From Polaribacter tangerinus (GTDB lineage Bacteria > Bacteroidota > Bacteroidia > Flavobacteriales > Flavobacteriaceae), in the NCBI RefSeq assembly GCF_038024095.1, contig NZ_CP150668.1:248001-312000 (forward strand): 64,000 bases of DNA, written 5' to 3'. Position 1 is the first letter of the stretch; every line of letters begins with the position of its first letter. This document shows, one piece after another, positions 35,984 through 45,537 of the stretch. The notes below the pieces were generated by a model. It was not told the DNA's origin. It was given only the letters and a program-made list of their open reading frames with translations, and did no database searches. A program made the position numbers and the translations under genes.

Positions 35984-36917
35984 CTTCATCATTTTTAAAT
36001 TTTGCTAATTTGCTAAATGGATTTTCCAAAGTAGTATCCTCTCCTGTATCATAGGTATCGTCATTAGAAGAAAATTTATAGCTTAACATTTTGTAAAATA
36101 ATTTAGCTGCTAAAAAATCAGACGATTTTTCATTCTCATTAGGACAAAGTTCTACCATATCGAAACCAACAACATTTTTTTGCTCAAATACTTGTTTTAA
36201 AAAATCTAGTGTTTCATAGTAAAATAAACCTCCCGGCTCTGGAGTTCCTGTAGAAGGCATAATCGACGGATCTAAAGCATCTAAATCGAAAGTTATAAAA
36301 ACATTTTCTGTTAGTTGATCTATAACATCGTCCATCCAATACTCATTAGTAGCCATATCATGTGCAAAAAAAACTTTTTCGGAATTCATGGTTCTTTTCT
36401 CAGAAATATCCATACTTCTTATGCCTACTTGTACCAAATTAGTTTGCGAATTTGCCTCATAAACAGCACATGCATGATTGCAGGTAGAACCTTCATACTC
36501 TTTTCTTAAATCGGCATGAGCATCTATATGTAAAACTGTCAAATTATCGAAACATTCATTAAATGCTCTAATTGTTCCAATAGAAATAGAATGTTCTCCT
36601 CCAAATAAAGTTACAAATTTATTTCTGTTAATATACTTTTTAGTAACTTCATGTACTTTGTCTACCATTGCTTCAGGCGAAGTATTTTCTGTAATAGGTT
36701 CTGCTAAAAAAACACCTTCTTTGTAAACCTCAGAATCTGTTTCAATATCATAAAGCTCCATATTTTCCGAAGCCTCTAAAAAAGCCTTAGGCCCTTTATC
36801 TGCGCCTTTTTGCCAAGTACTTGTTCCATCATAAGGAACTGGTATTACTACAATTTTTGATGTTGACAAGTTTCCGTATTCCTGCGGAATTCCTGCATAA
36901 GTTTTTGTGGTATTCAT
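35973..36917 (-). CDS. speB: Agmatinase (arginase/ureohydrolase family)
   Basis: A 314-residue ureohydrolase. Binuclear manganese ligands are visible in GGEHSISIG, HIDAHADLR and FDLDALDPSIMPSTGTPEPGG. Expected reaction: agmatine to putrescine plus urea. The choice of agmatinase over arginase rests on its place directly after arginine decarboxylase. Gap to speA is 60 bases and the DHS-like gene overlaps its end. The short acidic C-terminus (N-D-E-D-E-Y) is unremarkable. Confidence 0.9.
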   Translation of the reverse strand: MNTTKTYAGIPQEYGNLSTSKIVVIPVPYDGTSTWQKGADKGPKAFLEASENMELYDIETDSEVYKEGVFLAEPITENTSPEAMVDKVHEVTKKYINRNKFVTLFGGEHSISIGTIRAFNECFDNLTVLHIDAHADLRKEYEGSTCNHACAVYEANSQTNLVQVGIRSMDISEKRTMNSEKVFFAHDMATNEYWMDDVIDQLTENVFITFDLDALDPSIMPSTGTPEPGGLFYYETLDFLKQVFEQKNVVGFDMVELCPNENEKSSDFLAAKLFYKMLSYKFSSNDDTYDTGEDTTLENPFSKLAKFKNDEDEY

Positions 36918-36977
36918 AATTATTTTTCTTTTTTTGTAAGGTAGAAAACTGCCTTTTAATTTAGTTTTGTTGTTTTT

Positions 36978-38369
36978 TTAGTACCCTAATATAGATAATA
37001 ACTCGCTACTTTTTTGTTGTTCTTTATAAATTTGAAATGTAAATTCGCCATCGTTAGCTTTATCTATTAATATGTGTTTTGGATGCGGTATTAAACAATG
37101 CTGTAATCCGCCAAAACCACCAATAGATTCTTGATATGCACCAGTATTAAAAAAACCAATATATAACGGGTTGTTTTTTTCATATACTGGTAAATAAATA
37201 CCATTTATGTGTTGCTCAGAATTGTAATAATCATCACTATCACAAGTTAATCCGCCTAATAATACGCGTTCATATTTATGATTCCATTTATTTAGTGGCA
37301 ACATAATAAAACGTTTATTAATGGCCCAAGAATCTGGTAACGTAGTAATAAATGAAGAATTAATCATGTTCCAACGCTCTCTATCATTTTGCTTTTTTTG
37401 ATATAGTACCTCGTAAATAGTTGCCCCAGACTCACCAACGGTAAAACTACCAAACTCTGTAAAAATATGCGGTACATCTACTTGAGCATTTTCACAAACT
37501 AACTTTATTTGGTTTATAATTTCGTCTATCATATACTCGTAATCATACTCAAAAGCCAACGAGTTTTTTATTGGAAAACCTCCTCCAATATTTAAACTAT
37601 CTAAACTCGGACACACTTTTTTTAGATTAATGTATACATTTAAACATTTCATTAATTCGTTCCAATAGTAGGCATTATCTCGTATACCTGTATTGATAAA
37701 AAAATGTAACATTTTTAGCTCTACCTGTGGGTTTGCTGCAATTTCTCGTTCATAAAAAGCAACAATATTTTTGTAACCAATTCCCAACCTAGATGTATAA
37801 AATTCAAATTTTGGTTCTTCTTCAGAGGCAATTCGAATACCTACTTTAAAAGGTTTTGACGTTTCTTGCTGTATCAAAGCTATTTCTTCAAAATTATCAA
37901 TAATAGGAATACAGTTCTTATGACCAGAGTTAATAAGACCTCCAATATTTTTTACATATTGGTCTCTTTTAAATCCGTTACAAATTACAAAAGTATCGTC
38001 TTTAATTTTCCCCTCCTTTTTTAAACTGTTAACAATATCTATATCAAATGCAGAAGACGTTTCTATGTGAATGTCATTTTTTAATGCTTCGTTTAAAACG
38101 TGCTTAAAATGAGAACTTTTAGTACAATAGCTATAAAAATAAGTGCCTTTATATTGGTGCTTATCCATACTATTTTTAAACCAACTCTTTGCTTTATTTA
38201 TGTTTTCAGATATTTTAGGCAAATATGTAAACTTTAATGGAGCGCCATATTTTGATGTTAATTCCATTAAATTAATTCCGTGCCAAAACAATTTATTGTT
38301 TTCTGTTTTAAATTCTTCTTGTGGAAAGTCGAATGTTTGTTCGACTAAATCTATATATTTTGTGTTCAC
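36978..38369 (-). CDS. speA: Arginine decarboxylase (PLP-dependent, fold III)
   Basis: A 463-residue decarboxylase of the alanine-racemase-like fold. Seen: the PLP lysine region YSYCTKSSHF, the H-F-x-I-N-T-G segment, NIGGGFPI, EFGSFTVGESG and CDSDDYY with the second-subunit cysteine and aspartate. This form is shorter than E. coli SpeA and typical of Bacteroidota. It begins the route arginine to agmatine to putrescine with speB and the DHS-like gene. The leader is long, with a promoter-like element about 280 bases upstream. Confidence 0.88.
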   Translation of the reverse strand: MNTKYIDLVEQTFDFPQEEFKTENNKLFWHGINLMELTSKYGAPLKFTYLPKISENINKAKSWFKNSMDKHQYKGTYFYSYCTKSSHFKHVLNEALKNDIHIETSSAFDIDIVNSLKKEGKIKDDTFVICNGFKRDQYVKNIGGLINSGHKNCIPIIDNFEEIALIQQETSKPFKVGIRIASEEEPKFEFYTSRLGIGYKNIVAFYEREIAANPQVELKMLHFFINTGIRDNAYYWNELMKCLNVYINLKKVCPSLDSLNIGGGFPIKNSLAFEYDYEYMIDEIINQIKLVCENAQVDVPHIFTEFGSFTVGESGATIYEVLYQKKQNDRERWNMINSSFITTLPDSWAINKRFIMLPLNKWNHKYERVLLGGLTCDSDDYYNSEQHINGIYLPVYEKNNPLYIGFFNTGAYQESIGGFGGLQHCLIPHPKHILIDKANDGEFTFQIYKEQQKSSELLSILGY

Positions 38370-38648
38370 TTTTTGTTTTAAATTATAAGGTATGATAAAA
38401 TGCTCTAATTCAATATAATAAAATTATTTGAAAAAGAAAATTGTAGCTATTTTAATAGCAGTTATCACTGTATAATTTGTAAGTAAACAACATGCAACTT
38501 TAGGGTAAGTAGCAGTTCTTGAAGATATGAAAATGGAGTTACCTTAATTTTTTCGTTGCATTTCCAAAATGCTGTGTAATAATTTTTCTCCAATAAACTA
38601 TTACTCCCGAAATAAGAAAAACATAACATTTGACTTAAATAAGTAAAT

Positions 38649-38656
38649 CAAAAGTA
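38649..38656 (-). promoter_or_regulatory. Putative distal -7 promoter element for speA
   Basis: TACTTTTG on the minus strand fits TAnnTTTG. A TTTG about 22 bases further upstream could be the -33 box. No nearer match was found before speA. Confidence 0.35.
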
Positions 38657-38687
38657 AATTATTTTTCAATACAAAAAACAAAAGCAA

Positions 38688-38718
38688 AAAAAAAGTGAAA
38701 ATAATTTTCACTTTTAAA
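38688..38718 (-). terminator. Rho-independent terminator after the helicase gene
   Basis: AAAGTGAAAAT (38692-38702) pairs with ATTTTCACTTT (38704-38714), followed on the minus strand by a long T run. Confidence 0.8.
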
Positions 38719-38732
38719 ATTCCTTATAAATA

Positions 38733-40304
38733 CTAGTCTTCTGGTGGATATCCATGAATAGCTTCAAAGTCTTCATCGAAATTTGCACGTAAATAGGCAT
38801 TTAATTTCTTCCTGTAATCGTCTTTTAACCAAGTAACAAAGTTGTGAGTACTCTTAGAAATACACTTGGCATACCTATTGATTCTGTCATCAATCTCCTC
38901 TCCTAACTTTTTGGCTAAAATTAGCGCATCAAATACATCTTCGCTATTTTCAATGCACATTTTTGCATGATGAACTATCGATTTTTCTAATACTCTTTTA
39001 GATGATTCTCCTGCTTTGATAGTTGCTATATACACCTTTTTCATATCAAAATAGGTATCAGTAGAATTGGCAAATTCTTTTTTTACATCTGCAGGAAGTT
39101 CATATCTAAAATTACTTTCTATCTCTTCGTCAGAAAGAATAGCATCTAAATAATAATCGGGAGCTCTAAACATTTTTTGCCAATCTAAATCTGCTCCCCA
39201 AGGACCAAACCTATGAAAATTATTACCTAAATCTATAACATCAAACTCCGTTCTATCTTTATAAATTCTAGAACCACGACCAATCATTTGGTAATAAAGG
39301 GTTAACGATTTTGTTGCTCTATTTAAAATAATTGCCTCGATACTTGGCTCATCAAAACCAGTCGTTAAAATACTTACAGAAGTTATAATGGCATTTGGTG
39401 TTTTATGAAACCATTTTAAAATTAATTCGCGTTCTTTTTTAGTATTTGTATTATCTAAATGAGCAATAGGATACCCTGCCCTTTTAAAAGCATGAAAAAC
39501 TTGAATAGAAGTATTTATACCATTGTTAAAAATTAGCGTTTTTTTCCCTTTTACAGTTTCCTCATAAGCACTTACTAATTTCGATAGCATGTCTGTATTA
39601 GTATATAAATCTTCAGAAGATTTAACGGTATAATCTCCGTTGGCACCAACTTCTAAAGAAGTTAATCCAACATTATATGAATACATATTAGCTTTTGCCA
39701 AATAACCACTTTCTATTAACTGATGTATTGGCTCACCGACATACAATTCCTGATAATTCTCATACATTGGCAGTTTAATGTTTGAGCTTAAAGGAGTTGC
39801 TGTTACACCTAAAATAAAAGATTCGTCAAAAAACTTAAAAATTTTAGTAAAAGAATTATAATGTGCTTCATCTACAATTACCAAACCAATATCAGAAATA
39901 TCTAATTTATCATCATTAAGCCTATTTTTCAAGGTTTCAACCATCGCAACAAAACATTTATAATCGTCTTGATCATCAAGTTTTGCTGTACTATTGATAA
40001 TTTTATTGTTTACACCAAACTCGTGTAACATTTTAGATGTTTGCTTGCTTAACTCTATTCTGTGAGTTAAAACCAATACTTTCTTTTTAAATGTTTCAAT
40101 GTAACGTCTTACAATTTCTGAAAAAATTACAGTTTTTCCTCCTCCTGTTGGCAATTGATATAACAAATGATAGTCTTGAGGAGCAGTTCCAAATCTTTTA
40201 AAGATTTCTTCGAGTGCTTCCTTTTGATATCCGTATAATTCTTTACCTATTGTAACTTTTGAAGTGTTTGTTTCTGCCAAAATTTTAAAAATTTTAAGCA
40301 ACAA
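38733..40304 (-). CDS. DEAD/DEAH-box superfamily 2 helicase
   Basis: A 523-residue SF2 ATPase. Motifs in order: Q-like GYQKEAL, Walker A QLPTGGGKT (about 48-56), VDEAHYNS (DEAH), GVTATP (motif III), and the helicase C domain ending in QMIGRGSRIY (motif VI). A C-terminal region (about 375-523) has charged helices and no recognised domain. Related to RadD/type III restriction-like helicases; no methylase or nuclease is adjacent. A TATTTTTG promoter element overlaps the ATG at 40304, so the true start may be the TTG at 40280, giving M-A-E-T-N-T-S-K. Confidence 0.85.
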   Translation of the reverse strand: MLLKIFKILAETNTSKVTIGKELYGYQKEALEEIFKRFGTAPQDYHLLYQLPTGGGKTVIFSEIVRRYIETFKKKVLVLTHRIELSKQTSKMLHEFGVNNKIINSTAKLDDQDDYKCFVAMVETLKNRLNDDKLDISDIGLVIVDEAHYNSFTKIFKFFDESFILGVTATPLSSNIKLPMYENYQELYVGEPIHQLIESGYLAKANMYSYNVGLTSLEVGANGDYTVKSSEDLYTNTDMLSKLVSAYEETVKGKKTLIFNNGINTSIQVFHAFKRAGYPIAHLDNTNTKKERELILKWFHKTPNAIITSVSILTTGFDEPSIEAIILNRATKSLTLYYQMIGRGSRIYKDRTEFDVIDLGNNFHRFGPWGADLDWQKMFRAPDYYLDAILSDEEIESNFRYELPADVKKEFANSTDTYFDMKKVYIATIKAGESSKRVLEKSIVHHAKMCIENSEDVFDALILAKKLGEEIDDRINRYAKCISKSTHNFVTWLKDDYRKKLNAYLRANFDEDFEAIHGYPPED

Positions 40305-40309
40305 AAATA
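40302..40309 (-). promoter_or_regulatory. Putative -7 promoter element for the helicase gene
   Basis: TATTTTTG on the minus strand fits TAnnTTTG but covers the first in-frame ATG, which suggests translation starts downstream. Confidence 0.4.
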
Positions 40310-40340
40310 AGACTTAAAAAAGGTTTATCCCAAATTAAAA

Positions 40341-40742
40341 CTATATAAATCTCGATAAATTTGTTTGAAGAATATCATGATGCGAAGCATGATGCACAGA
40401 AACCCCATTTCGAACCACTATTAATTGAGGTGATTGATGCATTACTTGAAAACGAAAACCTACTTTATCGGAAATATCTCTGTAGTTTAATAAATCTAAA
40501 TAGTACACTTTTAAATGTTGATGCTCATCAGTAAACATTTTTTCGAACTGTTTGATAACCATACTACTAATACCACATCTTGTAGAATGCTTAAACACCA
40601 AAATAGCCTCTGATTCTGAATTTTTTGATATGTTATCTAACTCCTCAATAGATTTTAAAGGAATCCAATTAACGAATGCTTTGTGCTGTTTTGTTGATGA
40701 CTTCTTTTCATTTTTTCCAAACATGTTGTTAAATATTCCCAT
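40341..40742 (-). CDS. ytxJ: Bacillithiol-system redox protein YtxJ
   Basis: A 133-residue thioredoxin-fold protein from the chosen ATG. It carries HSTRCGISSMVIKQFEKMF, the single-cysteine monothiol motif of YtxJ, and a cis-proline segment QSPQLIVVRNG. YtxJ proteins are thought to remove bacillithiol from modified proteins, implying bacillithiol is made here. The in-frame ATG at 40775 was rejected because a TATATTTG promoter element overlaps it and the added residues (M-Y-R-Q-S-N-K) are unlike the family. Confidence 0.82.
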   Translation of the reverse strand: MGIFNNMFGKNEKKSSTKQHKAFVNWIPLKSIEELDNISKNSESEAILVFKHSTRCGISSMVIKQFEKMFTDEHQHLKVYYLDLLNYRDISDKVGFRFQVMHQSPQLIVVRNGVSVHHASHHDILQTNLSRFI

Positions 40743-40772
40743 TTTTATTTTTTGTTTATTGCTTTGTCGGTA

Positions 40773-40780
40773 CAAATATA
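40773..40780 (-). promoter_or_regulatory. Putative -7 promoter element for ytxJ
   Basis: TATATTTG on the minus strand fits TAnnTTTG, with a leader of about 25 nt to the ATG at 40742. Confidence 0.5.
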
Positions 40781-40944
40781 AGAAACTTTCATAATGACAA
40801 AAAGTCAGTATTTAAAAGGGTTTAAAGACATTTTGTCTTGCATTTTACAATATAAATGACCTGGTCTATAATTTGATTAATAAGTAATTGTAAAAAATAA
40901 AGTAACCTTCAAAATAGAAAGCTATTTTAATAAAAAAAAGAAAA

Positions 40945-43539
40945 ATGAACTTTAATAACTATACCACAAAATCTCAAGAGACCATACAAATGGCCCAACA
41001 ATTGGCACAAGAATATGGGCATAACCAAATAGAAAACGAACATATATTTAAAGCATTAACACAAGTAGATGAAAATGTACTTCCTTTTTTATTTAAAAAA
41101 TTAAATATAAACACCAAACTTTTACATCAAATATTAGACAAACAATTAGAAAGTTTTCCTAAAGTTTCAGGTGCAGAACTACTGCTTTCTAGAGAAGCTT
41201 CTAAAAGTTTAACAGATGCTACGTTAATTGCAAAAAAATGGCAAGATGATTATGTTTCTATAGAACATATATTCTTATCAATTTTTAAATCTAATAGTAA
41301 GATAGCACAAATATTAAAAGACCAAGGTGTTACAGAAAAATTAATAAATACAGCTATAGAAGAGCTTAGAAAAGGAGAGCGTGTAACCTCCCAAAGTCAA
41401 GAAGAAACCTATAACTCGCTTCAAAAATTTGCAAAAAATTTAAACCAACTCGCTTCAGATGGTAAACTAGACCCTGTAATTGGAAGAGATGAAGAAATAA
41501 GAAGATTACTACAAATTTTATCTCGAAGAACTAAAAATAATCCTATTTTGGTAGGAGAACCAGGAACTGGTAAAACCGCTATTTCTGAAGGTTTGGCGCA
41601 TAGAATTGTAGATGGTGATGTACCTGAAAACTTAAAAGAAAAACTTATTTTTTCTTTAGACATGGGAGCATTAATTGCCGGAGCAAAATATAAAGGAGAG
41701 TTTGAAGAACGCCTAAAAGCAGTTATAAAAGAGGTTACCAATGCCAACGGAGATATCGTTTTATTTATAGATGAAATTCATACACTTGTTGGGGCTGGTG
41801 GCGGACAAGGAGCCATGGATGCAGCAAATATTTTAAAACCTGCTTTAGCTCGTGGTGAGCTAAGGGCTATTGGTGCAACAACTTTAGATGAATACCAAAA
41901 ATATTTTGAAAAAGACAAAGCGCTAGAAAGACGTTTTCAAAAAGTGCAAGTAAATGAACCAGATATAGAAAGTGCTATTTCTATTTTAAGAGGTATTAAA
42001 GATAAATATGAAACACACCATAAAGTACGTATAAAAGATGAGGCTATTATTGGTGCTGTAGAGCTATCTCAAAGATATATTACCAATAGGTTTTTACCCG
42101 ATAAAGCTATCGATTTAATGGATGAAGCAATGTCTAAATTGCGAATGGAAATTAACTCTAAACCAGAAGAACTGGATGTTTTAGACAGAAAAGTAATGCA
42201 ATTAGAAATTGAAATTGAAGCTATTAAAAGAGAGAACGATGAAACCAAATTAAAATCTCTACGTGCAGACTTAGCGAACATAAAAGAAGAGCGAAATGAA
42301 ATGAATGCTAAGTGGAAATCGGAAAAAGAAGTGGTAGATAATATTCAAAATGCAAAAGCAGCCATAGAAAACTATAAATTAGCTGCAGAAAAAGCAGAAA
42401 GAGATGGTGACTATGGTAAAGTTGCCGAATTACGATATGGTAAAATTAAAGAAGCTCAGCAAGAATTAGAGAATTTACAACGCCATTTAGCTAGTAATTC
42501 ACAAGAAAAATCTCTTATTAAAGAAGAAGTCGATTATGAAGATATTGCTGAAGTTGTTGCCAAATGGACTGGTGTACCAGTTACAAAAATGATTCAATCT
42601 GAAAGAGAAAAACTATTAAAATTAGAAACTCAACTTCATAAAAGAGTTGTTGGTCAAGAAGAGGCTATTGTTGCAATTTCTGATGCTGTAAGACGCTCTA
42701 AGGCTGGTTTACAAAATCCTAATAAACCAATTGGAAGTTTTCTGTTTTTGGGAACAACTGGGGTTGGTAAAACTGAACTTGCAAAGGCATTAGCAGCATA
42801 CCTTTTTGATGATGAAAATGCAATGACAAGGATTGATATGAGTGAATATCAAGAGAAACACGCAGTAAGTAGATTGGTTGGAGCGCCCCCAGGATATGTT
42901 GGTTATGACGAGGGTGGTCAGTTAACTGAAGCTGTAAGAAGAAGACCTTATTCTGTTGTGCTTTTAGATGAAATAGAAAAAGCACATCCAGATACTTTTA
43001 ATATTCTATTACAAGTTTTAGACGAGGGAAGATTAACCGATAATAAAGGAAGATTAGCAGATTTTAAAAACACTATTGTTATTATGACTTCGAACATGGG
43101 AAGCCATATAATTCAAGAAAAGTTTACGAATACAAATACTACTATAGAAGCTACAACAGAACTTGCCAAAATTGAAGTACTTGCATTACTAAAACAATCT
43201 GTAAGACCTGAGTTTTTAAACAGAATAGACGATGTTATTATGTTTACACCCTTAAATAACAAAGATATATTTGAAATTGTAAAACTACAAATAGCTCAGT
43301 TACAGAAAATGATTGGTAAACAAGACATTACTTTAGATGCTACAGATGAAGCACTAAAATACTTGTCAAAAAAAGGATATCAACCAGAGTTTGGTGCAAG
43401 GCCCGTTAAACGTGTTATACAAAAAGAGGTGCTAAACGCTTTATCTAAAGAAATATTAGCTGGTAATATAACTACGGATAGTATAGTGCTTTTAGACGCA
43501 TTTGATGATAAACTTGTATTCAGAAACCAAACTCATTAA
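40945..43539 (+). CDS. clpB: ATP-dependent disaggregase ClpB
   Basis: An 864-residue Hsp100 chaperone that, with DnaK, pulls proteins from aggregates. Order: N-terminal Clp_N repeats (about 1-145), first AAA+ domain with GEPGTGKT (about 203-210), the coiled-coil middle domain (about 400-525), second AAA+ domain with GTTGVGKT (about 602-609) and a D2 C-terminal domain. The middle domain and absence of an IGF/L loop mark ClpB rather than ClpA or ClpC. It is a single gene with a strong terminator. I see no CIRCE-like repeat upstream. Confidence 0.97.
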   Translation: MNFNNYTTKSQETIQMAQQLAQEYGHNQIENEHIFKALTQVDENVLPFLFKKLNINTKLLHQILDKQLESFPKVSGAELLLSREASKSLTDATLIAKKWQDDYVSIEHIFLSIFKSNSKIAQILKDQGVTEKLINTAIEELRKGERVTSQSQEETYNSLQKFAKNLNQLASDGKLDPVIGRDEEIRRLLQILSRRTKNNPILVGEPGTGKTAISEGLAHRIVDGDVPENLKEKLIFSLDMGALIAGAKYKGEFEERLKAVIKEVTNANGDIVLFIDEIHTLVGAGGGQGAMDAANILKPALARGELRAIGATTLDEYQKYFEKDKALERRFQKVQVNEPDIESAISILRGIKDKYETHHKVRIKDEAIIGAVELSQRYITNRFLPDKAIDLMDEAMSKLRMEINSKPEELDVLDRKVMQLEIEIEAIKRENDETKLKSLRADLANIKEERNEMNAKWKSEKEVVDNIQNAKAAIENYKLAAEKAERDGDYGKVAELRYGKIKEAQQELENLQRHLASNSQEKSLIKEEVDYEDIAEVVAKWTGVPVTKMIQSEREKLLKLETQLHKRVVGQEEAIVAISDAVRRSKAGLQNPNKPIGSFLFLGTTGVGKTELAKALAAYLFDDENAMTRIDMSEYQEKHAVSRLVGAPPGYVGYDEGGQLTEAVRRRPYSVVLLDEIEKAHPDTFNILLQVLDEGRLTDNKGRLADFKNTIVIMTSNMGSHIIQEKFTNTNTTIEATTELAKIEVLALLKQSVRPEFLNRIDDVIMFTPLNNKDIFEIVKLQIAQLQKMIGKQDITLDATDEALKYLSKKGYQPEFGARPVKRVIQKEVLNALSKEILAGNITTDSIVLLDAFDDKLVFRNQTH

Positions 43540-43558
43540 AATATCATCAAGAGCACTT

Positions 43559-43590
43559 AAAAAGCAACCTTTTAAAAGGTTGCTTTTTTT
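43559..43590 (+). terminator. Rho-independent terminator after clpB
   Basis: AAAAGCAACCTTTT (43560-43573) pairs with AAAAGGTTGCTTTT (43574-43587), ending in a T run. Confidence 0.85.
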
Positions 43591-43617
43591 TACCTATATT
43601 CGTTTATATTTAATATC

Positions 43618-44136
43618 ATGAAAAATTATTTCTTTACCCTCGCCATTACATTCTTAACACTTTTTTCTTGCAATGATGATACTACCACCACCTACTATTT
43701 AATTAGGCATGCAGAAAAAGATAGAACCGATAAAACAAATAAGAATCCTAATTTAAATGAACAAGGTTTAGACAGAGCAAAAAAATGGGCCAATTATTTT
43801 AAAGACATACATTTAGATGCTATTTACTCCACAAATTATAATAGAACTCAACAAACAGCTCAACCTACAGCAGCCAACAAAAAATTGATTGTAAAAAGCT
43901 ATCAACCAAACAACATGTACAATGATGATTTTAAAAAGGAAACTTTAGGTAAATCTGTTTTAATTGTGGGGCATAGTAATACTACACCTGCTTTTGTAAA
44001 TACAATTTATAAGAAAAATAATAGTGTAAAAGATACAAAATTATACAAAAGCATGGATGACAAAGATAATGCGAGCCTTTATATAGTTACTATTATAGGA
44101 AAGTCTATTTCCAGCAAAGTTATAGCGGTAAATTAA
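43618..44136 (+). CDS. Histidine phosphatase family (SixA-like) lipoprotein
   Basis: A 172-residue exported protein: lipoprotein signal with lipobox LFSC (Cys18), then a phosphoglycerate-mutase-like fold with the catalytic LIRHAEK near residue 30, an Arg in NYNRTQQTA and the second histidine in VGHSNTTP. The lipidated location argues against cytoplasmic SixA function and for a periplasmic phosphatase. Substrate is unknown. It follows clpB after a terminator and so is separately transcribed. Confidence 0.83.
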   Translation: MKNYFFTLAITFLTLFSCNDDTTTTYYLIRHAEKDRTDKTNKNPNLNEQGLDRAKKWANYFKDIHLDAIYSTNYNRTQQTAQPTAANKKLIVKSYQPNNMYNDDFKKETLGKSVLIVGHSNTTPAFVNTIYKKNNSVKDTKLYKSMDDKDNASLYIVTIIGKSISSKVIAVN

Positions 44137-44162
44137 ACATACATTTTTTACGAAACTCTTAA

Positions 44163-44984
44163 TTACTTTTTTGCAACTAACATCATATGCGGACTAAAAG
44201 CCAACACAGACTCATCTAATTCTGTTGCCTTTAAAATTGATAATAATGTTTCTTTTTTTGTTGGATGAAGCATATTTGAAAAATATTCTCTGTCTAGCCA
44301 AATCATACCTTCTACAGCAAAAAGATTTAAAATTTCTAATTGTTGAGAAGTAAACTCTTTTTTTAATTGTTTTGGTTTATGATAAAATCCGTCTGCCAAT
44401 AACCAAGGAAACTCTTTTGGTGGATTATGAATACCTGAAGTTAGCTCCTCTTTACACATTTTTAAAAATGGTTTTTTGTGCACCAATCCTTGCATTAAAC
44501 CAACCACTGTAGATGCTGAAGAATTAATTGCAAATCCTAAAACTAATCCTCCTTTTTTTAATACTCTTTTTGCTTCTGCTATTGTTTTTAATCGGTCTTC
44601 TTTTTTTTGAAGATGATAAAGCGGGCCATGTAAAATAACAATATCAGCAAAATTATTTTCGAAGGGTAAATTTCTGCTCTCACCTTGTAAAACCGTAAAC
44701 TTTTTAATAGATTGATTAGCTCTTTTGGTTGCTAAATCTATATGTTTTTTTACGGGTTCTAATAAATGGACTTCATAATTTTTATTTGCCAACCACTCAC
44801 TATATTTTCCTGTACCTCCACCAATATCTAAAATAACACTATGTTCTTTTTTTAAGTGTCTAGAAATTAATGATTTTATTCGCTCAAACTCAAAAAAACC
44901 CATACCACTTTCTAGGCGAGTTTCTTCGGAGGCATTGTTATAAAAAGCCTCAAGCTCTTTGCTTATTAAGTTTTTTTTTGCCAT
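44163..44984 (-). CDS. Class I SAM-dependent methyltransferase
   Basis: A 273-residue cytoplasmic methyltransferase. The SAM-binding motif I is VILDIGGGTGKYSEWL (about 55-70), with an acidic residue in HLLEP for motif II and ADIVILHGPLYHL as motif IV, followed by the RVLKKGGLVLG block. Sequence around the active site resembles Methyltransf_11/25 members such as small-molecule or ubiquinone-type enzymes. A substrate cannot be named. The upstream DUF6495-like gene is 23 bases away on the same strand. Confidence 0.82.
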   Translation of the reverse strand: MAKKNLISKELEAFYNNASEETRLESGMGFFEFERIKSLISRHLKKEHSVILDIGGGTGKYSEWLANKNYEVHLLEPVKKHIDLATKRANQSIKKFTVLQGESRNLPFENNFADIVILHGPLYHLQKKEDRLKTIAEAKRVLKKGGLVLGFAINSSASTVVGLMQGLVHKKPFLKMCKEELTSGIHNPPKEFPWLLADGFYHKPKQLKKEFTSQQLEILNLFAVEGMIWLDREYFSNMLHPTKKETLLSILKATELDESVLAFSPHMMLVAKK

Positions 44985-45007
44985 AGAAAAAATGTTAATT
45001 TATAAAA

Positions 45008-45472
45008 CTATATTAACTGACTGAAGTATTCAAATATTTCTCCTTTAGAAATTGTACTCCCTTTTTCTATGAGGTCAAAAATTTCTAAATTTCTATCATC
45101 ATTATAAGGTTTAGAACCCTTAAAAATTTCAACAGAATTATCCATAGGATTCTGCATTAACCACTCAAATCCTTCTTGCGCTAATAAATCAATATCCCAA
45201 GTTACTTGTATTGCAATTCTATGAATTTCTGTAGCATCACATTTAAATAAATTTACTTTTGTTTTAGAAAAATGCTCTATATACTTTGTTTTCGAAAGAA
45301 CATCATCCCAAACAAGATCAGAAAAAATATTTAACTCTTCTTCTGCTACCATAGGTTTTTCTTCCTTTATCTCTGTCCATTCTCTGGCATCAATACTTTG
45401 AGTTGCTAAAAACTTTGCAAACTCTTCATGTAAACTTTCAAACTGTTCTTTTGTTAATTGTCTATATTTCAT
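45008..45472 (-). CDS. Conserved flavobacterial protein (DUF6495-like)
   Basis: A 154-residue soluble protein from the second ATG of M-Y-M-K. It begins M-K-Y-R-Q-L-T-K-E-Q-F and contains W-D-D-V-L, I-Q-V-T-W-D-I-D-L-L and a C-terminal helix with G-E-I-F-E-Y-F-S-Q-L. The sequence looks like a family conserved in flavobacteria (I believe DUF6495, from memory) with no known function. No motif for catalysis or metal binding is visible. It and the methyltransferase form a probable two-gene unit. Confidence 0.6.
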   Translation of the reverse strand: MKYRQLTKEQFESLHEEFAKFLATQSIDAREWTEIKEEKPMVAEEELNIFSDLVWDDVLSKTKYIEHFSKTKVNLFKCDATEIHRIAIQVTWDIDLLAQEGFEWLMQNPMDNSVEIFKGSKPYNDDRNLEIFDLIEKGSTISKGEIFEYFSQLI

Positions 45473-45537
45473 ATACAACCAATTATTTATTTTAATTGTT
45501 TTTCTTACCTAAATGTAAGATGTATTATATTTAAAAG

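Larger units (their letters stand above)
38370..38732. other. 363-bp intergenic region between speA and the helicase gene
   Basis: No open reading frame of note in any frame. It holds a helicase terminator at its right end and a promoter-like TACTTTTG on the minus strand at 38649-38656. If the latter drives speA, the leader would be about 270 nt; I see no recognisable riboswitch in it. Confidence 0.6.
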
